A stretch of 64,000 nt of DNA from Trichinella spiralis. Taxonomy: Eukaryota; Nematoda; Enoplea; Trichinellida; Trichinellidae. Location: NCBI GenBank assembly GCA_000181795.3, contig CM012954.1, positions 5,288,402-5,352,401 of the forward strand, in the 5' to 3' direction. Of the stretch, positions 14,488 through 27,163 are shown in pieces; position 1 is the first letter of the stretch, and the number at the start of each line of letters is the position of its first letter. The notes below the pieces were generated by a model that saw only the letters and a program-made list of their open reading frames with translations, was not told where the DNA came from and did no database searches. The position numbers were made by a program, and so were the translations under genes.

Positions 14488-15048
14488 CCATTACCTCTTG
14501 GGATGCTTGTAATACAGCGCAACTTTCCATTTTTACAGTCTCATTACTGTATTTATTTATTGTTTTCCAGTTAAAACTAGTCAACAACAATATAATTATA
14601 TATATTCGTATAAATTTTGTACTTGTGACACATCCACCCCAGCTCATCCCCCCCCCACTCTTCCACACATACGCACACACACATATAGATAGATAAGAAA
14701 ATACGTTCCTATGTTCTTTTTCATCAAATGACATTTGTTTTCACTTTTCATTGATTATATAATAATACATCACACTATGCTCTTCTGCTATTCTTTCGTG
14801 TCAAAATAGAGTTGAAACTACTCGAATGCTGTGCTCAACACACTGATTACATCTACATGGATTTAACATTTAACGATAAGCAATTGTGTGTATTTTCACT
14901 TTTACTCTTTTTTTCTTGAAATATTTTCACTGACTAAATCAAACTGATCGAAATTATTTTTTCCGCACCAAATGAAAATCAAGCCAAAGTTGAAATAGCT
15001 GTTACAGAAATTTTGTGAAAATTATTTATGTTCATCTTTTTTTTTCAG

Positions 15049-15141
15049 GCTCTGCTTTTCATTCGAACAATTGAATCGCAAAGAATTGAAAATACACCAC
15101 CAACAACAGTTCTGGACTGCGCATTCGCAACTTTGCTAAGA
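15049..15141 (+). other. Candidate internal 5' exon with canonical splice sites
   Basis: A strong polypyrimidine acceptor (TTTTTTTTTCAG) is followed 93 nt later by a consensus donor, AAGA|GTAAGT. One frame is open across all 93 nt but it contains no ATG, so the exon is probably untranslated or belongs to a gene I cannot see. Position and strand suit a 5' untranslated exon between the possible promoter near 11.9 kb and the receptor coding exon at 23.5 kb. This is unproven. Confidence 0.3.
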
Positions 15142-17586
15142 GTAAGTGGTTTTGCTACCTTTGTACAGAAATGATAGCAGAAAAATTACCACCACGAGTA
15201 AATAAAAATATTCTCGTGCGAAAATATGAAAAGTATTTTAAAAAGTTAAATTAAGATAAAAATTTAATAATTAGAAAAAATCAATAACTTCAGCTCACTT
15301 AAAAATGAATAAAAGCTTCACGCCGATCAGATGATGATAGCATATATGTGTGGCGAATAGAGTTGAGTAAATAAGATGACGCTTGACATTTAAGCTCGTT
15401 CAAAGCAAGTCATTCAATATCACTACGCTATATATTACCGATTAGCGTTTAAAATTGCACATATCAAATTCAGTTAGTATTTTCTTTTAAATTATTACTA
15501 GTTTCGTTTTTTAACATTTTCTTTTCATCAACTGATGATAAACGGAAATAGGTGATAGATGAAAAGTAGAAACACTATTTTATTAACTATAGCAACAGAG
15601 ATTTGCTCGAAATCATATTATTATATTAATTTCCCTGACAACGACGTTCCTATTACATTAATTTTTTTCCATTCCCTTCATTACTACTTACGAAATGGCT
15701 AGTATTTGAAAATAGAAAATGATCTTTCTTATTAATTGTTTCTTAAAATGAAAAATCAATTTTTTGCCTAATGATGATGAAAAGTGTAAATCCTTCCCTC
15801 CCTCCCTCCCCCCCCTGCCCACGGTCCTCTCAATCTCTCTAATCATCATACTGAGCAAACACAACATAATCGACTTATAATTTGTTTTCAACATATATTT
15901 CAAAAAAACATGCAACACTGTTCACATACCTGAAAATGAGCTTTCTGTAATGGAGGTTGTCGTATTGTGATGGTAGCAGCAAAAATAGTGTGGATGGTGT
16001 TCATTTTTATAACATTTCCACAGTCGGGCAGTCGGACATTTGGCACGTAGCTTGAATTCCTTTTTTTTATTTCACAACGTGGTGTTCATTTCTTTGACAC
16101 TAAACAAAAATTGTTAAATACAAAACAAAATTAATTATTGTTGAAATTCTTTTCAAATAATATTTCACACTTCCGTTATCATCTTATGTCTCATAGTAAA
16201 TGACAGTATGAAATTGTGCTTTGCCTTTGGACTAATATATAAATATATTATTCAAATTTTTCATTCCACTTGATCTTATCTTATCTTATTTTACATATAT
16301 AAAGTTTAATAATTATTCATTCGTGAATAGTGAAAAATTATCACAATTTTGTGCAATAATAATAATAATATCAATCGGTTCCACTTTTATCAATTACGCG
16401 GAAAGTTTGTTTATTTTTTTGAATACGATACAAATAATATCGCAAAAATCTATCCATTTCGCCTTGATATCTCGCTTGAAGCCAAACAGCAAAGCGAGAA
16501 TTCGATTCAAATTATTCCGTAATGTGGCATCATTGAACAAATTACTTTTCAGCACAATTATTATCCACGCATACACGCACGCACACACTTATACTATACT
16601 AACCGCAGCACTGCTTGTCAGGGATTCGGTCAAGCTCTATTGTGCTGTATTCTGCCGTCAAAGCAGCATATTTTCACTAATCAATGGAACCAAAAAAAAC
16701 TTATCCTTCTTCAACTTTTCAATTAAATGTAGTCTTTTTTTTTGAAAGCTCCAGCTAGGCATGTGTGCAGTTTATTTTAATTTTCACTTTTTTACACAAC
16801 ATCTACGGATTGACTGTATGCATGACGTAAACAAATAATATCATTGCATCAAAATAAATAATATTTGTACTTGTCAATAACGGAAATATTAAAAAACCAA
16901 AAAGAATACAGTTTCGCCAAATTGGAAAAATAACGAAAAAATAATTCATTCCACTTCCTTATATTTCATTCCGTTGGGAAAAAGTTGCTAAATCAAGCAT
17001 GCAGAGCAGATGACAATTGAACCTTGCTCCTTTTTTTTTGTATTTTAATTTTTCTTTCTTGCTCTAATCGATGTAAGATACAAAAAAAAACAAAACAAAA
17101 CTTGTTAGCAGCAAATCAACTGAATACATATATACGCACTTCGTTCGATGAAAATTCGTTTGTTTCGTAGGATGTTCATTATTAATAGTTGATAAAGAAA
17201 GAAATTTGTCTTCTTCTTTCAAAAATATGCCAACCATTACTTTATAAATACAATAAGTGTAAAATGATTTTTTAATAACCCATTTGAAACTTATTGAAAT
17301 ATTATTTATTATTGAATAAAAATAGCAAATAGAAGAAATTTACTTGCTTCAGTAGAGATGATGTTCTAATGAGAGAAAAAGAAAATTATTGCTCTCGTGC
17401 ATCAATGAATTCCCGATAAAGCATGGTAAAATTTTATGCTATCCGTTGATCCTTTTTACATTTCATTAACACTTTCATTTTGACATTCATCATTTATAGT
17501 TCGTTGCTTTGGGAGAAAATTTTATATTACTTATAAATTATTTACACTATTTACAACTATATTCATCTAGTTAAGTGCATAGATTA

Positions 17587-17587
<1 letters not shown>

Positions 17588-17634
<47 letters not shown>
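17588..17634. repeat. (CT)n(TA)n microsatellite
   Basis: About ten CT units pass directly into about thirteen TA units. Confidence 0.95.
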
Positions 17635-20600
17635 GTTAACAATTTTACATAATATAATATTACGAGTGAAAATTTCCAAATGTTTATTCATGTTCATCAA
17701 ATTCATACATCACACATTGCGCTCATTCTACTACAATTCCTCCAGTGTATTAGCTATTTCAAATAAATTTTCCATTCAAAAAAAATTATTTTTTCATTTT
17801 TCAAAAAATTAATTAATTAACTATATTTAACAACCGTTTGTTTGATTTGCAACTGTGCGGCAACAGTTGATGTGTCGTGTATGCGCTTTCAATATTCAAA
17901 TATTCATGTAGAGTGGCAATTCAATTTGTAATATTTTCTTGAACATGAATAATATTGATAATTTGGAATGGAATACTTGTTTGAGAAACAATATTTACTT
18001 GAAAAATAAGCTTTCGCATCAAGTATCTTATTTGCTTATCATTAGGTGTGAAATGAAATTATAAAAAAACAAAGTTTTCTATGAAAATGAATGAACAAAT
18101 TTCAAATTGCCATTTCTAAATCATTAAATGATAGTCTAATAAGATGTGTGAAATATCGGAAAATTTTCAAATTTGAGTAAAAATGTGAAAAGAATAAATA
18201 AGACATAATACATAAATCGTACAATTAGAAATTTCTCTTTTCTGCATAAAATGCAAAGCATGAATCATTGAAACACGACCATTGCAAAAGTCAAGCGGAT
18301 AACAAGGAAAACAACGGCGCTAAAGGGAAACTAAGTTGTTGTTTGCAATACAAATCATAACAGGTACCAGCATTCAATTCTTTTGCTTTGCTATATAATA
18401 GTGGGGTGTTTGCTCAACGCGGAGGATTCAGTGAAAATTTCCTCCTCTTTTCAATGAAAGCCTTCACTATGCCAAGTTAACAACTACTACTACTATTAAC
18501 TAACTAACGACGAATCAACCACACCGTATCAACCGTATATACACACACATATATACAAAAATTCAATAACTGTTAAGTGATTCTATTCACAATTCTAAAA
18601 ACTACTTTATAATAATTTAATCGAATTATTCCAATTGCAACTGCAGCAATATAAGCCTAGACACGTACATATATGCACGGTAAGATTGAATTTGTCGCTG
18701 TCATGTGTGCAATAATAATTTATTTCCACATATAGCTTATATTAAAATGTATATATTGAATAACTTTGAAAATTATAAATGTATATGTACAGATAGATGC
18801 ATGAATGTTAAAATTGAAAACTTCGAGAATGGTTGTGCTTGTCATTGTCGTCGATCGATGAAAAAGCAGTTTTTATTGATGAATTGAACAGAAAAAACCC
18901 CTTTGCCTGCAGTTTTACTTTACAACCGAATCGCGTTTACGAATTTGACGACCAAAATTGCCTGTTACATTTAATTTTATTGACAATTCTTGTCAAAAAC
19001 GTGCTCTCAGTTGTCCTTTAACATTCATTAATTTATGCATATGTTGCTCGTTTGACAAACAAGGAAAAATCCCCAACTAATAATAATAATAATAATAATT
19101 TTACAATTGCCGAAAACACTTGTAAAATGATCCCACAAGAAGGAAAAATTCCACTTTTTCACCACCATTCAGTAATATCTCTTAATTTTTGAAAGTCTAT
19201 TTTTAAATTACAATGGAATTAATAACAGAAAAAAAAAGTCTCATCAATCCCCACCAAGAATCTCTTCAGAATAAGAAAAGTGTAGTCTTCTATACTTGTT
19301 GACAATTATTTTCCACGCATATTGCTCGCTGTTTTGTAGAATTTGATTTTTCTTTGCTAATACACAAAATTTATCCACTAATTGAATATAGATGCGATGA
19401 TGGTCGTTGGCAATTGACTTCATTCAGCCTAATTATGTTCCACTGGGCGATTCACAACTGTATTTAAAAATGAAACACATACTTGCATGCATTTATACAG
19501 ATATATGTACACAACAACATAATTTTTCATTTTTACAATCAATCGGTGTTTGAACACCAAGCACTGCAGTAGATCAATCATATATAGGAGAAAGGAAATT
19601 TAAAAGTTATTGACAAAGAAAAAGCAAAAGATGTAGCACAAAAAAATTTTTTTTTCAACTTCAACCAACTTTAAGCTTTAAGTTAAACTAATCGATAAAT
19701 AATTTCTGAAATAATTTATGAATGAAAGACAAAAAAGAAGAACAAAAGAAAAGAAGGAAAATTTGAATTTTTCAGTGTTTCATATCATTCGTATTATTAG
19801 TTAATTAATTAATTTTGCTCATTCGTTTATTGAACATTACCCATCATATTCTATTGTCATAATTTAACAAAAATATAAATAAAGTAGATATTAAATTTCT
19901 AAACTGTTGTAATGATGACGATAAAAATTTAATCTCTCATTTTACAGCTCATAAATGATCGTTTCTGAAACTGACTGACTGACAATTTCTATATGACAAA
20001 CGGTGTCAGTGTTGATGCTCTAAAATGCTAACCGTTCGTTGATCGATGACGAATTAAGCGCGAATAAGTTACTTGCTTTGATCTCTCTCTATCCAACCGT
20101 CCATCCATCCATTCATCCATCTACAAGCATCCCATTTTCATTCTCTCTTTATTCATTCATTCTTGTTCACCGAGTTCAATATTTTTCATCATCGTACATT
20201 TTGATTATTGTCTTTTTTTTCCATCTCCAAATTCGAAAAATTATTCAAAATGGAAATTTTCATTTTTAAAAAAGGAACTTTATTCGACAAAATTAAACAT
20301 TTTTTATTGATCATATTTTAAATTTATTAATTCCATGTCAATAACTGTTATCAATAAGGAAGAGAGAACAAAAAAGGAGCAGACCAGAAGAGGAGAGCCT
20401 ATATGGAAGAGTGGTTAGCAGTAGTAATAGTAATAGTTGTACATGAAAAATAGCCGAACATATGCAGAAATGTAAAAGGTTTGAAACTTGAGTTTGCAAA
20501 ATGCTGAAATCGATCAATCTTCTTATTCATTATAATAATAACGAATTTCTTCTACCGACAACATGAAAAATGTTCCTTCCTCTCGGCTATTAACTTAAGG

Positions 20601-21018
20601 ACAGTTCGATTGACTTTCTCTTCCTTTTCCATATTTTCCATTCAAGGAAATCAGAAAAACAAAAGTGAACCTCAATTACCATCAATGTATAAAATAATTC
20701 ACCGTATCTATCTTATTATTCTCCATTTTCAATTTCGAAATTTTGATATTCAAAAATGAATAAATGAACAAACATACAAATACCATCAGTATGCAGTCAG
20801 TTCAGTATGCAATGATTTGCAAATTAAGCTACCTTTCATTGTACAAATTGTTTGCTCACTAAACAATTTATTAATAGAAAAAAAAATAATGATTCATTGT
20901 AAAATTTATCATTGGTCAGTATAAAAATAAATTGAAAAAATGTTTTTTTACGAAACTTACTATTAACAAGACAAATTTTTAACAAAAAAAAAACTAAAAA
21001 TAACACGACATTCATTTC

Positions 21019-21038
21019 AATTAATCAATTGATTAATT
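21019..21038. repeat. Perfect 20-nt AT-rich palindrome
   Basis: AATTAATCAATTGATTAATT is its own reverse complement. It resembles paired TAAT/ATTA homeodomain core sites, but such sequence also arises easily in AT-rich DNA. Confidence 0.6.
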
Positions 21039-23273
21039 AATTGCAGAATATTATATGAAAAATTATTAGTATTAATTATGGTTTGGAATTTTTTTTCATT
21101 TCTATTTTCCAAAAGCCCAGATCAACTTCCTCAGAGAGTGAAAAATTAAGTTTCAGGGCAAATTTAAATCAAATTACATTATTTATTCTGTGAATGACTT
21201 CACAGGAAAAAAAACGCTCTTTCTTCCTTATTTAGCTACCAACTCTGAACCACTCTAATTGACTAGACAGTGACAATTTTTCCAAACTTGCACAACTCAG
21301 AAGACTAAATTTATAAAACTGCAAAATTGAAAAAGCATAAAATAATTATAACTTAAAATATAATAATAATAATAATTATTATTATCATAATCAAAATTGT
21401 GTCGACATAATTTCAATTTCTTTTTCCACAATGCCAACCGTGAAGCAATTATAATTCTACGTCGACAAATAGATCTGACAATAGTGGGACAATGAAAATT
21501 TATCAAATGCATGCCAAAGAGAAGAAAAACGAGAAAAACCAAGATATAAGAGGATAATTAATAATTTTGTGACATTTGATTTTGAATATGAACTGAAATT
21601 ATCATTCCATTGCTTATATCTATCTTCATGCGTTGCTTTTTATCATTTTAGATACAGATAAATAGATAGATACATGGACAGAGAAGCAAGAGGAATAGAA
21701 TTAATAATAGATAATAAATTATAATATCGACTGGTTGGTTAAGTTTATTTTGTGAAATAATTTCACTTTCTCGGTCCAATAATCTTTTCCAAATTTCAAC
21801 AGCTTATGCTGCTTAATCAAGCTCAAAGTTCAAGCTTAAGACATTGCACATAAAATTGCTAATAAAAGTATACAAAGCTAGCTTGGAATAAAATTGCACT
21901 TTTCTCCGCATGGTGTTGTTTGAACTGACGCTTGTTTCACATTGGTGAAAAGCAATGATGCATGCATTTTTACCGAACCGAATTTATTTATTTTTCTTGT
22001 CACGTGTATGCACATAGCAAAAGCTCGTCCAAATTGCTCCCACGCATACAAACTTCAAACTTACTTACTTGTTTGCTTACTTAATTCAATCACATCTTTA
22101 TGTAAAAATTATTTATAAAACTTTCTGTATATATTATTTTGAAAAAAATTCATAATTTATTTCTTCACTTCTTACTTTTTCAATCTTTCCCCCAATTGCA
22201 AAATAAGTATTAAAAAAATAAATACAATTTTCTTGTAGTTATTTATTTTTATTCACCTGATTGACATTCTGAGATTTCACTGACGTATTACGTAAGTGAA
22301 ATTTGATTTTTCATTTATAACTAGAATTTTTCTTAATTCAAAAATTTCGACCACAATTTTATCATCAAATTAGCTTCATCATTTTACACTGTGAATCAAA
22401 CGACTTTCATAAATTCATTTTTTTAACTATTCAAAAACAAATTACAATCTGTTTCAAAAGCTATTAAATAATTAATAAATAAATTATTCACAAACTACTT
22501 TTTCTAAAACCGTCGACAACATTACTCTTATTATGCGTACACACACATACACACAGATAGATTTAGTTGAAAATTTTTTTGTTCATTTTATAGAACATCA
22601 AAAATGAATAAATTGTTTGTAAAAAATAAATTAAAAAATTTTAATATTTTATTCAAGTGGAAAATATTTTTTTGCTTTGTATATATTTGTACAATAATTG
22701 AATGGAAAAATTCAATGCAGCTTATCCTTGACGACAGCAAAGATGTCGCAACAGTCGCTTTTGATGGCCGCACATCAGCGCCTCATCGCACACAAACAAA
22801 CATACACACACGCAAGCATTTGCACGCACGCACACTGACATACAGAGAGACAAACAAGCAGACGGAGACAACGCACTTTTTTTTCATATTTTTACTTACT
22901 AAAAGCTATTACTTGGAAAATATTATACAAATCAACTGATATTTATTACAAATTCAATTTTAAATATTATCATCTATTATCTTGTTCCTTTTCCATTTAA
23001 AAGCATTATAATATTAATTAATTAACATATATATGTAATTATTATTTAAAAAATTTATCGTATAATAATTTTGTCATTTCAGATCAACAAGTACCGTCAT
23101 CATTGTTATCAATGTGGTAACGCCTAGGCCGGCTAACAGTTGTTGCAGATGATGATGATCGTCATCTCACATTGTTTGTTACCAATGATGAGAATAATAA
23201 ATGTGATCAAACCGATATCCTCTACCCTAAAGCCGGCAATCAAACTTCATGAACCAACCAACCGAACACTCCA

Positions 23274-23321
23274 CTGACTGACTGAGTGAGTGAGTGAGTG
23301 AGTGAGTGAGTGAGTGAGTGA
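23274..23321. repeat. (CTGA)n/(GAGT)n microsatellite in the receptor leader
   Basis: About three CTGA units pass into nine GAGT units, just upstream of the receptor start codon. Copy-number change here would alter the 5' untranslated region. Confidence 0.9.
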
Positions 23322-23535
23322 ACAATTCCTTCCAAATCAAAAAAAAATAAATAAACAAATAAGTATTCATCATAAGTATACGTATTTGTTTATTTATTTA
23401 TTTATTTGTACAACAACCAAATATTTAAGTTCAGTTTTGTTGCTCGGGTTGTTTTGTCTCATAAATTTCTACAACCCGGTAATTCGAGTGATCATCATCA
23501 TTGGAATCATCGTCTCCTCCACCCCTCCGACGCGT

Positions 23536-24879
23536 ATGGTAGTAACTGCGGCCGCTGGTGCCGGTGCCGGCAACGGTAACGGTAACGGTGGTAGTAGTGC
23601 CAGCGTTGTTGCCAGTAGCAGTGTTAGCGGCGGCGGTGGTGGTGGTGTGGTGGTGGTCAACGGTGGTAGTGCCGCCGCTGCTGCAGCCGTCGTAGCCGGA
23701 GCTAATGTTAGCAACGGTGGCAGTGGCAGTAGCCCAGCCGCCGGTCCCGGTACCGGCGGTGGAGGTGGACACGGCGGACCGGGTGTGGCCGTGGGAGGAG
23801 GCGGTGGAACCGGCACCGCGAGCGGTAATTCAGCCACAACCACAATCAACGACTGCCCTTACGAAAGGTACAACGCCGAGTCGGTGATTGTGCTCGGCTT
23901 TTTCGGCCTGTTCGTCATTTCGTTCGGCCTGCTAGCCAACTTGCTCAACGTGCGCATATTCACGCACAAACTGATGCGAGTGTCGTTGCTCAACTGGTAT
24001 CTGGCCGCGTTGGCGGTCAGCGACACCTTGATGCAAGTGACCAGCTTCTTGATGTTCTGCTTACCACGCATTGGGGAATATTTCGACAATTTCGACGCGA
24101 TCAATTTCGGCTACTGGATAACACCGGCCGCCTACGCCATCGGCATGATGGCCCAGACGACCAGCGTCTGGCTGACCGTGGCCATGTCGTTGCACCGGTT
24201 CGTCGGCGTCTGCTTGCCATTCAAAGCCAGCCTGCTCTGTTCCAGACGCAACACGCTGGCCATATTGGTCGGTGTACCGTTGTTCGGGATCGTGTTCAAT
24301 TTCAGCCGCTTTTGGGAAGTGGTACTGACCAGCCGGTGCTATTCGACCGACGTCAACGCCACCATCGTCCAAGTGAGCAGCAGTCAATTGAGGGGTGATC
24401 CAATATACAAGACTATACTGCTCGGCTGGTGTTACACGTTGGCCATGTTCATCTTGCCCTTCTTGCTGCTCATCTTTTTGAACAGCAACGTTTTGCGCGC
24501 CATACGACGGACCAGGCGTTTGCACGATCAAATCCGTCTGGACGTGCTCCAAGGAGCCAAAAGCCGTGAACTGGCCAAAGAAATACGCACGTCGATTATG
24601 CTCGTAGCGGTGGTCGTTGTCTTCCTGCTTTGCAACGCGTTGGCGTTGATTTTGAACATATTCGAAGTTACCGAAGTTTACGTCTATTTTCGATCCACTT
24701 TCACAAGGCTCGTCTACGTCAGCAATGTGCTTGTATTGGTCAACAGCTGTATCAATATTTTCATCTACAGTTCCTTCAGTGAACGTTACCGGCTCCTGCT
24801 CAGGCACTATCTGAGCTGTTCATGGATGCGTACCGGCGGTGAACTGCTCATCGACCGAACCGCGACTAATAATTTTTGA
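23536..24879 (+). CDS. FMRFamide-receptor-type neuropeptide GPCR (class A)
   Basis: A 447-residue seven-helix receptor read from one exon. Residues 1-105 are a Gly/Ala/Ser/Val-rich tail with possible N-glycosylation sites. Helices lie at about 115-137, 151-175, 197-223, 241-255, 293-315, 352-376 and 391-411. Helix 2 has LAALAVSD. Helix 3 ends in HRF (220-222) where most class A receptors have DRY, followed by VCLPFKA. Extracellular loop 2 has a Cys (268). Helix 7 has NSCINIFIY (403-411) instead of NPxxY, a variant familiar from FMRFamide and myosuppressin receptors. A basic loop 3 suggests G-protein coupling. The start is the first ATG after an acceptor at 23433-23434. The upstream in-frame extension has no ATG, and an earlier acceptor lies at 23081-23082. 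The coding DNA is far more GC-rich than its surroundings. The ligand cannot be told. Confidence 0.8.
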   Translation: MVVTAAAGAGAGNGNGNGGSSASVVASSSVSGGGGGGVVVVNGGSAAAAAAVVAGANVSNGGSGSSPAAGPGTGGGGGHGGPGVAVGGGGGTGTASGNSATTTINDCPYERYNAESVIVLGFFGLFVISFGLLANLLNVRIFTHKLMRVSLLNWYLAALAVSDTLMQVTSFLMFCLPRIGEYFDNFDAINFGYWITPAAYAIGMMAQTTSVWLTVAMSLHRFVGVCLPFKASLLCSRRNTLAILVGVPLFGIVFNFSRFWEVVLTSRCYSTDVNATIVQVSSSQLRGDPIYKTILLGWCYTLAMFILPFLLLIFLNSNVLRAIRRTRRLHDQIRLDVLQGAKSRELAKEIRTSIMLVAVVVVFLLCNALALILNIFEVTEVYVYFRSTFTRLVYVSNVLVLVNSCINIFIYSSFSERYRLLLRHYLSCSWMRTGGELLIDRTATNNF

Positions 24880-25468
24880 TTTTTTTTCATTTCTTTCCCC
24901 TTTTCTTATATTTTTACCCTCTCCCTCTCTTTCATCTCCCTCCTACCTAACCCCCCTACCCCCTTAATCCCCTTACACACACGAAAATGACGGCAAATTT
25001 CAAACTGCCAAATAACCAACAAACACTACTATTCCAAGACAACTTTTATAAGATAAACAAAATAATTATTTTCATATTATAAATTTTTTCATTCAATGGA
25101 TATTTCTTTTTTTTATCTATTCAAATTCACTCACTCACTTTCTTTCTCGATATATGCAAGTGGATGTGCAAGCGATTGTATATTAATTACTATTATATCA
25201 TTATTATTTGCATGGTGTGCGTGTATGCGTTTATTTATTTATTTATTCATTCTTAACTTTCAACTATGGCAATGTTCACTCTTTGAAACCAATGTCATCA
25301 GTACAAGCAAACAAATACGATAACACACCCACCCCCATCCCTTTGAATTGTACTGTCAAATCAACTGCTCTAAAATTACATCTGTTCATCACCGGTTAGA
25401 TAAACGAATTTCGTTGTCAATTTTTTTTCTATTTATTTCATTTTCCTTCTTTCAAAACTTTCCTTCTG

Positions 25469-25471
<3 letters not shown>

Positions 25472-25500
<29 letters not shown>
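25472..25500. repeat. (AT)n microsatellite
   Basis: Uninterrupted run of about 14 AT units. Confidence 0.95.
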
Positions 25501-25503
<3 letters not shown>

Positions 25504-27112
25504 ATGTATATATAAACTAGCGCTTCCTAATATTTGAATTTATATATTATTCGTGTACAAATTTATACAGTGCGTTAACAAACGTACGTATACTTGTTGT
25601 ATGCATACACAGACAAGTGGAGAAAACTACAAAAACGTTGTGCACATTACTCATAATACCGCTACTATTGTACATACATGTAAAAATGTAAATATATATA
25701 TATAAACGTGACTTTTCAGTTTCAACCAAAATGAGCAAAGAAAAAGAAATATATTAAACAATATTTTGAATTATTCATTATTCAATTATTGCTAACCAAC
25801 GACGTCAATTACAGTTTTGGTTAACGAAGAAAAAAAAACTTTTAACAATCAGTAAAATCATAATAGATGAAGTGGAGAATGAAGGAATGAATAATGCACT
25901 AGAAAATTTGCATCAAAGTTGATGATGTAATTGAATTGAAAAGCAACACAGCTAGTGAATGGAAACCTTTTGTCGACACAACATCTGTACGATGATGAAA
26001 GAAATTAAAAGTTCTGTTCAGCTTCTGGCACGCAATCATCCTTGTTGCGTGTTTGAAAACTTGTTCACCCTGTCTAAGAGTATATTTGTAAAATGAATTT
26101 CAAAAATTTTTGTACTCGTTTCATTCAAAGAAAAACAAAAGAATTCCATTCAAATTTTCTCATAAATTAATAGACAGATTGCTAGTGAAATTAAAATTTC
26201 CTCAAATTATCTGTCATCTACATCTACATTTAGATAGTTTTTTTTCGTTTCTGTTCAATATTATTATTAAATATTTAAAAAAACCAAATTATTGCTTCCA
26301 CAACTGCAAACTGTTGAATGTAAGCAGAAAGCATGTGGCAAAGCACGGCTGTGGTATATTTATAATATAATTATTCATTCAAACTGGTCGTCAGAAATCG
26401 AATCGAATGGAATCGACGAAACCATCATTTGTCGGCTTTTCAAAGTCTTCTTTGGTCGGTTCCTAAGAAACGACATCAACTTCAACAATGGTTAATGATT
26501 TTTCCATCGTCAAGCAAACGGAAAAGCGATTTTTATAAGCTGAACAATTTTTCACCAACTGCTTTGAACAGTTGGAAAAACAGAAATTCTACAGCACATT
26601 CCACTGTTGTACACGTCTGTGTAGCAGAAAAGAAGAATGATAATAATAAAATAACAAAGGGTAGGATAGAAGGATGGGTGGGGTAGTGATTTTGTTTTCC
26701 CCATTCACAATGCTAAAAATAACCCATAATAATGATAATAACAATAATTTCAAGTGAAAAAGAAATCTGCTAGTTCTCGTCGTTGATGCACGTCATCAAT
26801 TGAACCAGTTGAACAAGTTGAGAATAATTTTTACCAAAATTACCTTTCAAAATTGTCGTAAAAGTTTAAAGTTGAAAATGCATAAATAAATTCTTCATGT
26901 GCTGATTGAGCTTTTTGTTTTTCACTTCAAGGATGCTCATCAGTTGAACCACACATACATATTGGACCATATTCATTTTCGGCCGTTGATTACACTGTTC
27001 ACTGGATATGCAAATAATAATTTCAAATGGTAAATTTAATGCTTCTGCTTATGAATAAAACCTTTATTTTTCCAAAAAAAATATACCAGCGGAGTAATTA
27101 AACTGACAAGAA

Positions 27113-27163
27113 AAGGGAAAATACAAAATCAATTTTCAAATTTTTGATTTTGTATTTTCCCTT
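27113..27163. repeat. Perfect 20-bp inverted repeat with 11-nt loop
   Basis: AAGGGAAAATACAAAATCAA (27113-27132) is matched base for base by its reverse complement at 27144-27163. The two arms would pair fully around an 11-nt loop. A small-RNA hairpin, a transcription terminator-like structure or the remnant of a short foldback element are all possible. No flanking target-site duplication is evident. Confidence 0.7.

Larger units (their letters stand above)
12002..15048. other. Non-coding stretch with low-complexity tracts
   Basis: No gene seen. It contains a G-rich tract (13811-13857), AAG-rich DNA (about 13920-13950), GACT repeats (14249-14273) and ACT/GCT triplets (14401-14487). The triplet tract produces a Thr/Ala-rich open frame that I regard as spurious. 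Confidence 0.5.
15142..23082. other. AT-rich stretch, probably intron or upstream DNA of the GPCR gene
   Basis: No supported coding exon. It includes a C-rich tract (15796-15820) that gives a quadruplex motif on the minus strand, a CT then TA microsatellite (17588-17634), AAT units (19077-19099) and a perfect 20-nt palindrome (21019-21038). Confidence 0.45.

Noticed and set aside
14299-14574. Plus-strand frame with Thr/Ala runs
   Set aside because: Created by an ACT/GCT triplet microsatellite; no start context, splice sites or homology.
23431-23849. Thr/Gly- and Pro-rich open frames opposite the receptor N-terminus
   Set aside because: They arise from the GGN repeats that code the Gly/Ala tail; composition follows the repeat, not selection.
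24061-24807. 248-codon open frame on the minus strand inside the receptor
   Set aside because: It is the antisense shadow of a GC-rich coding exon, is Gln/Asp/His-rich without domain logic, and the sense strand encodes a clear GPCR.
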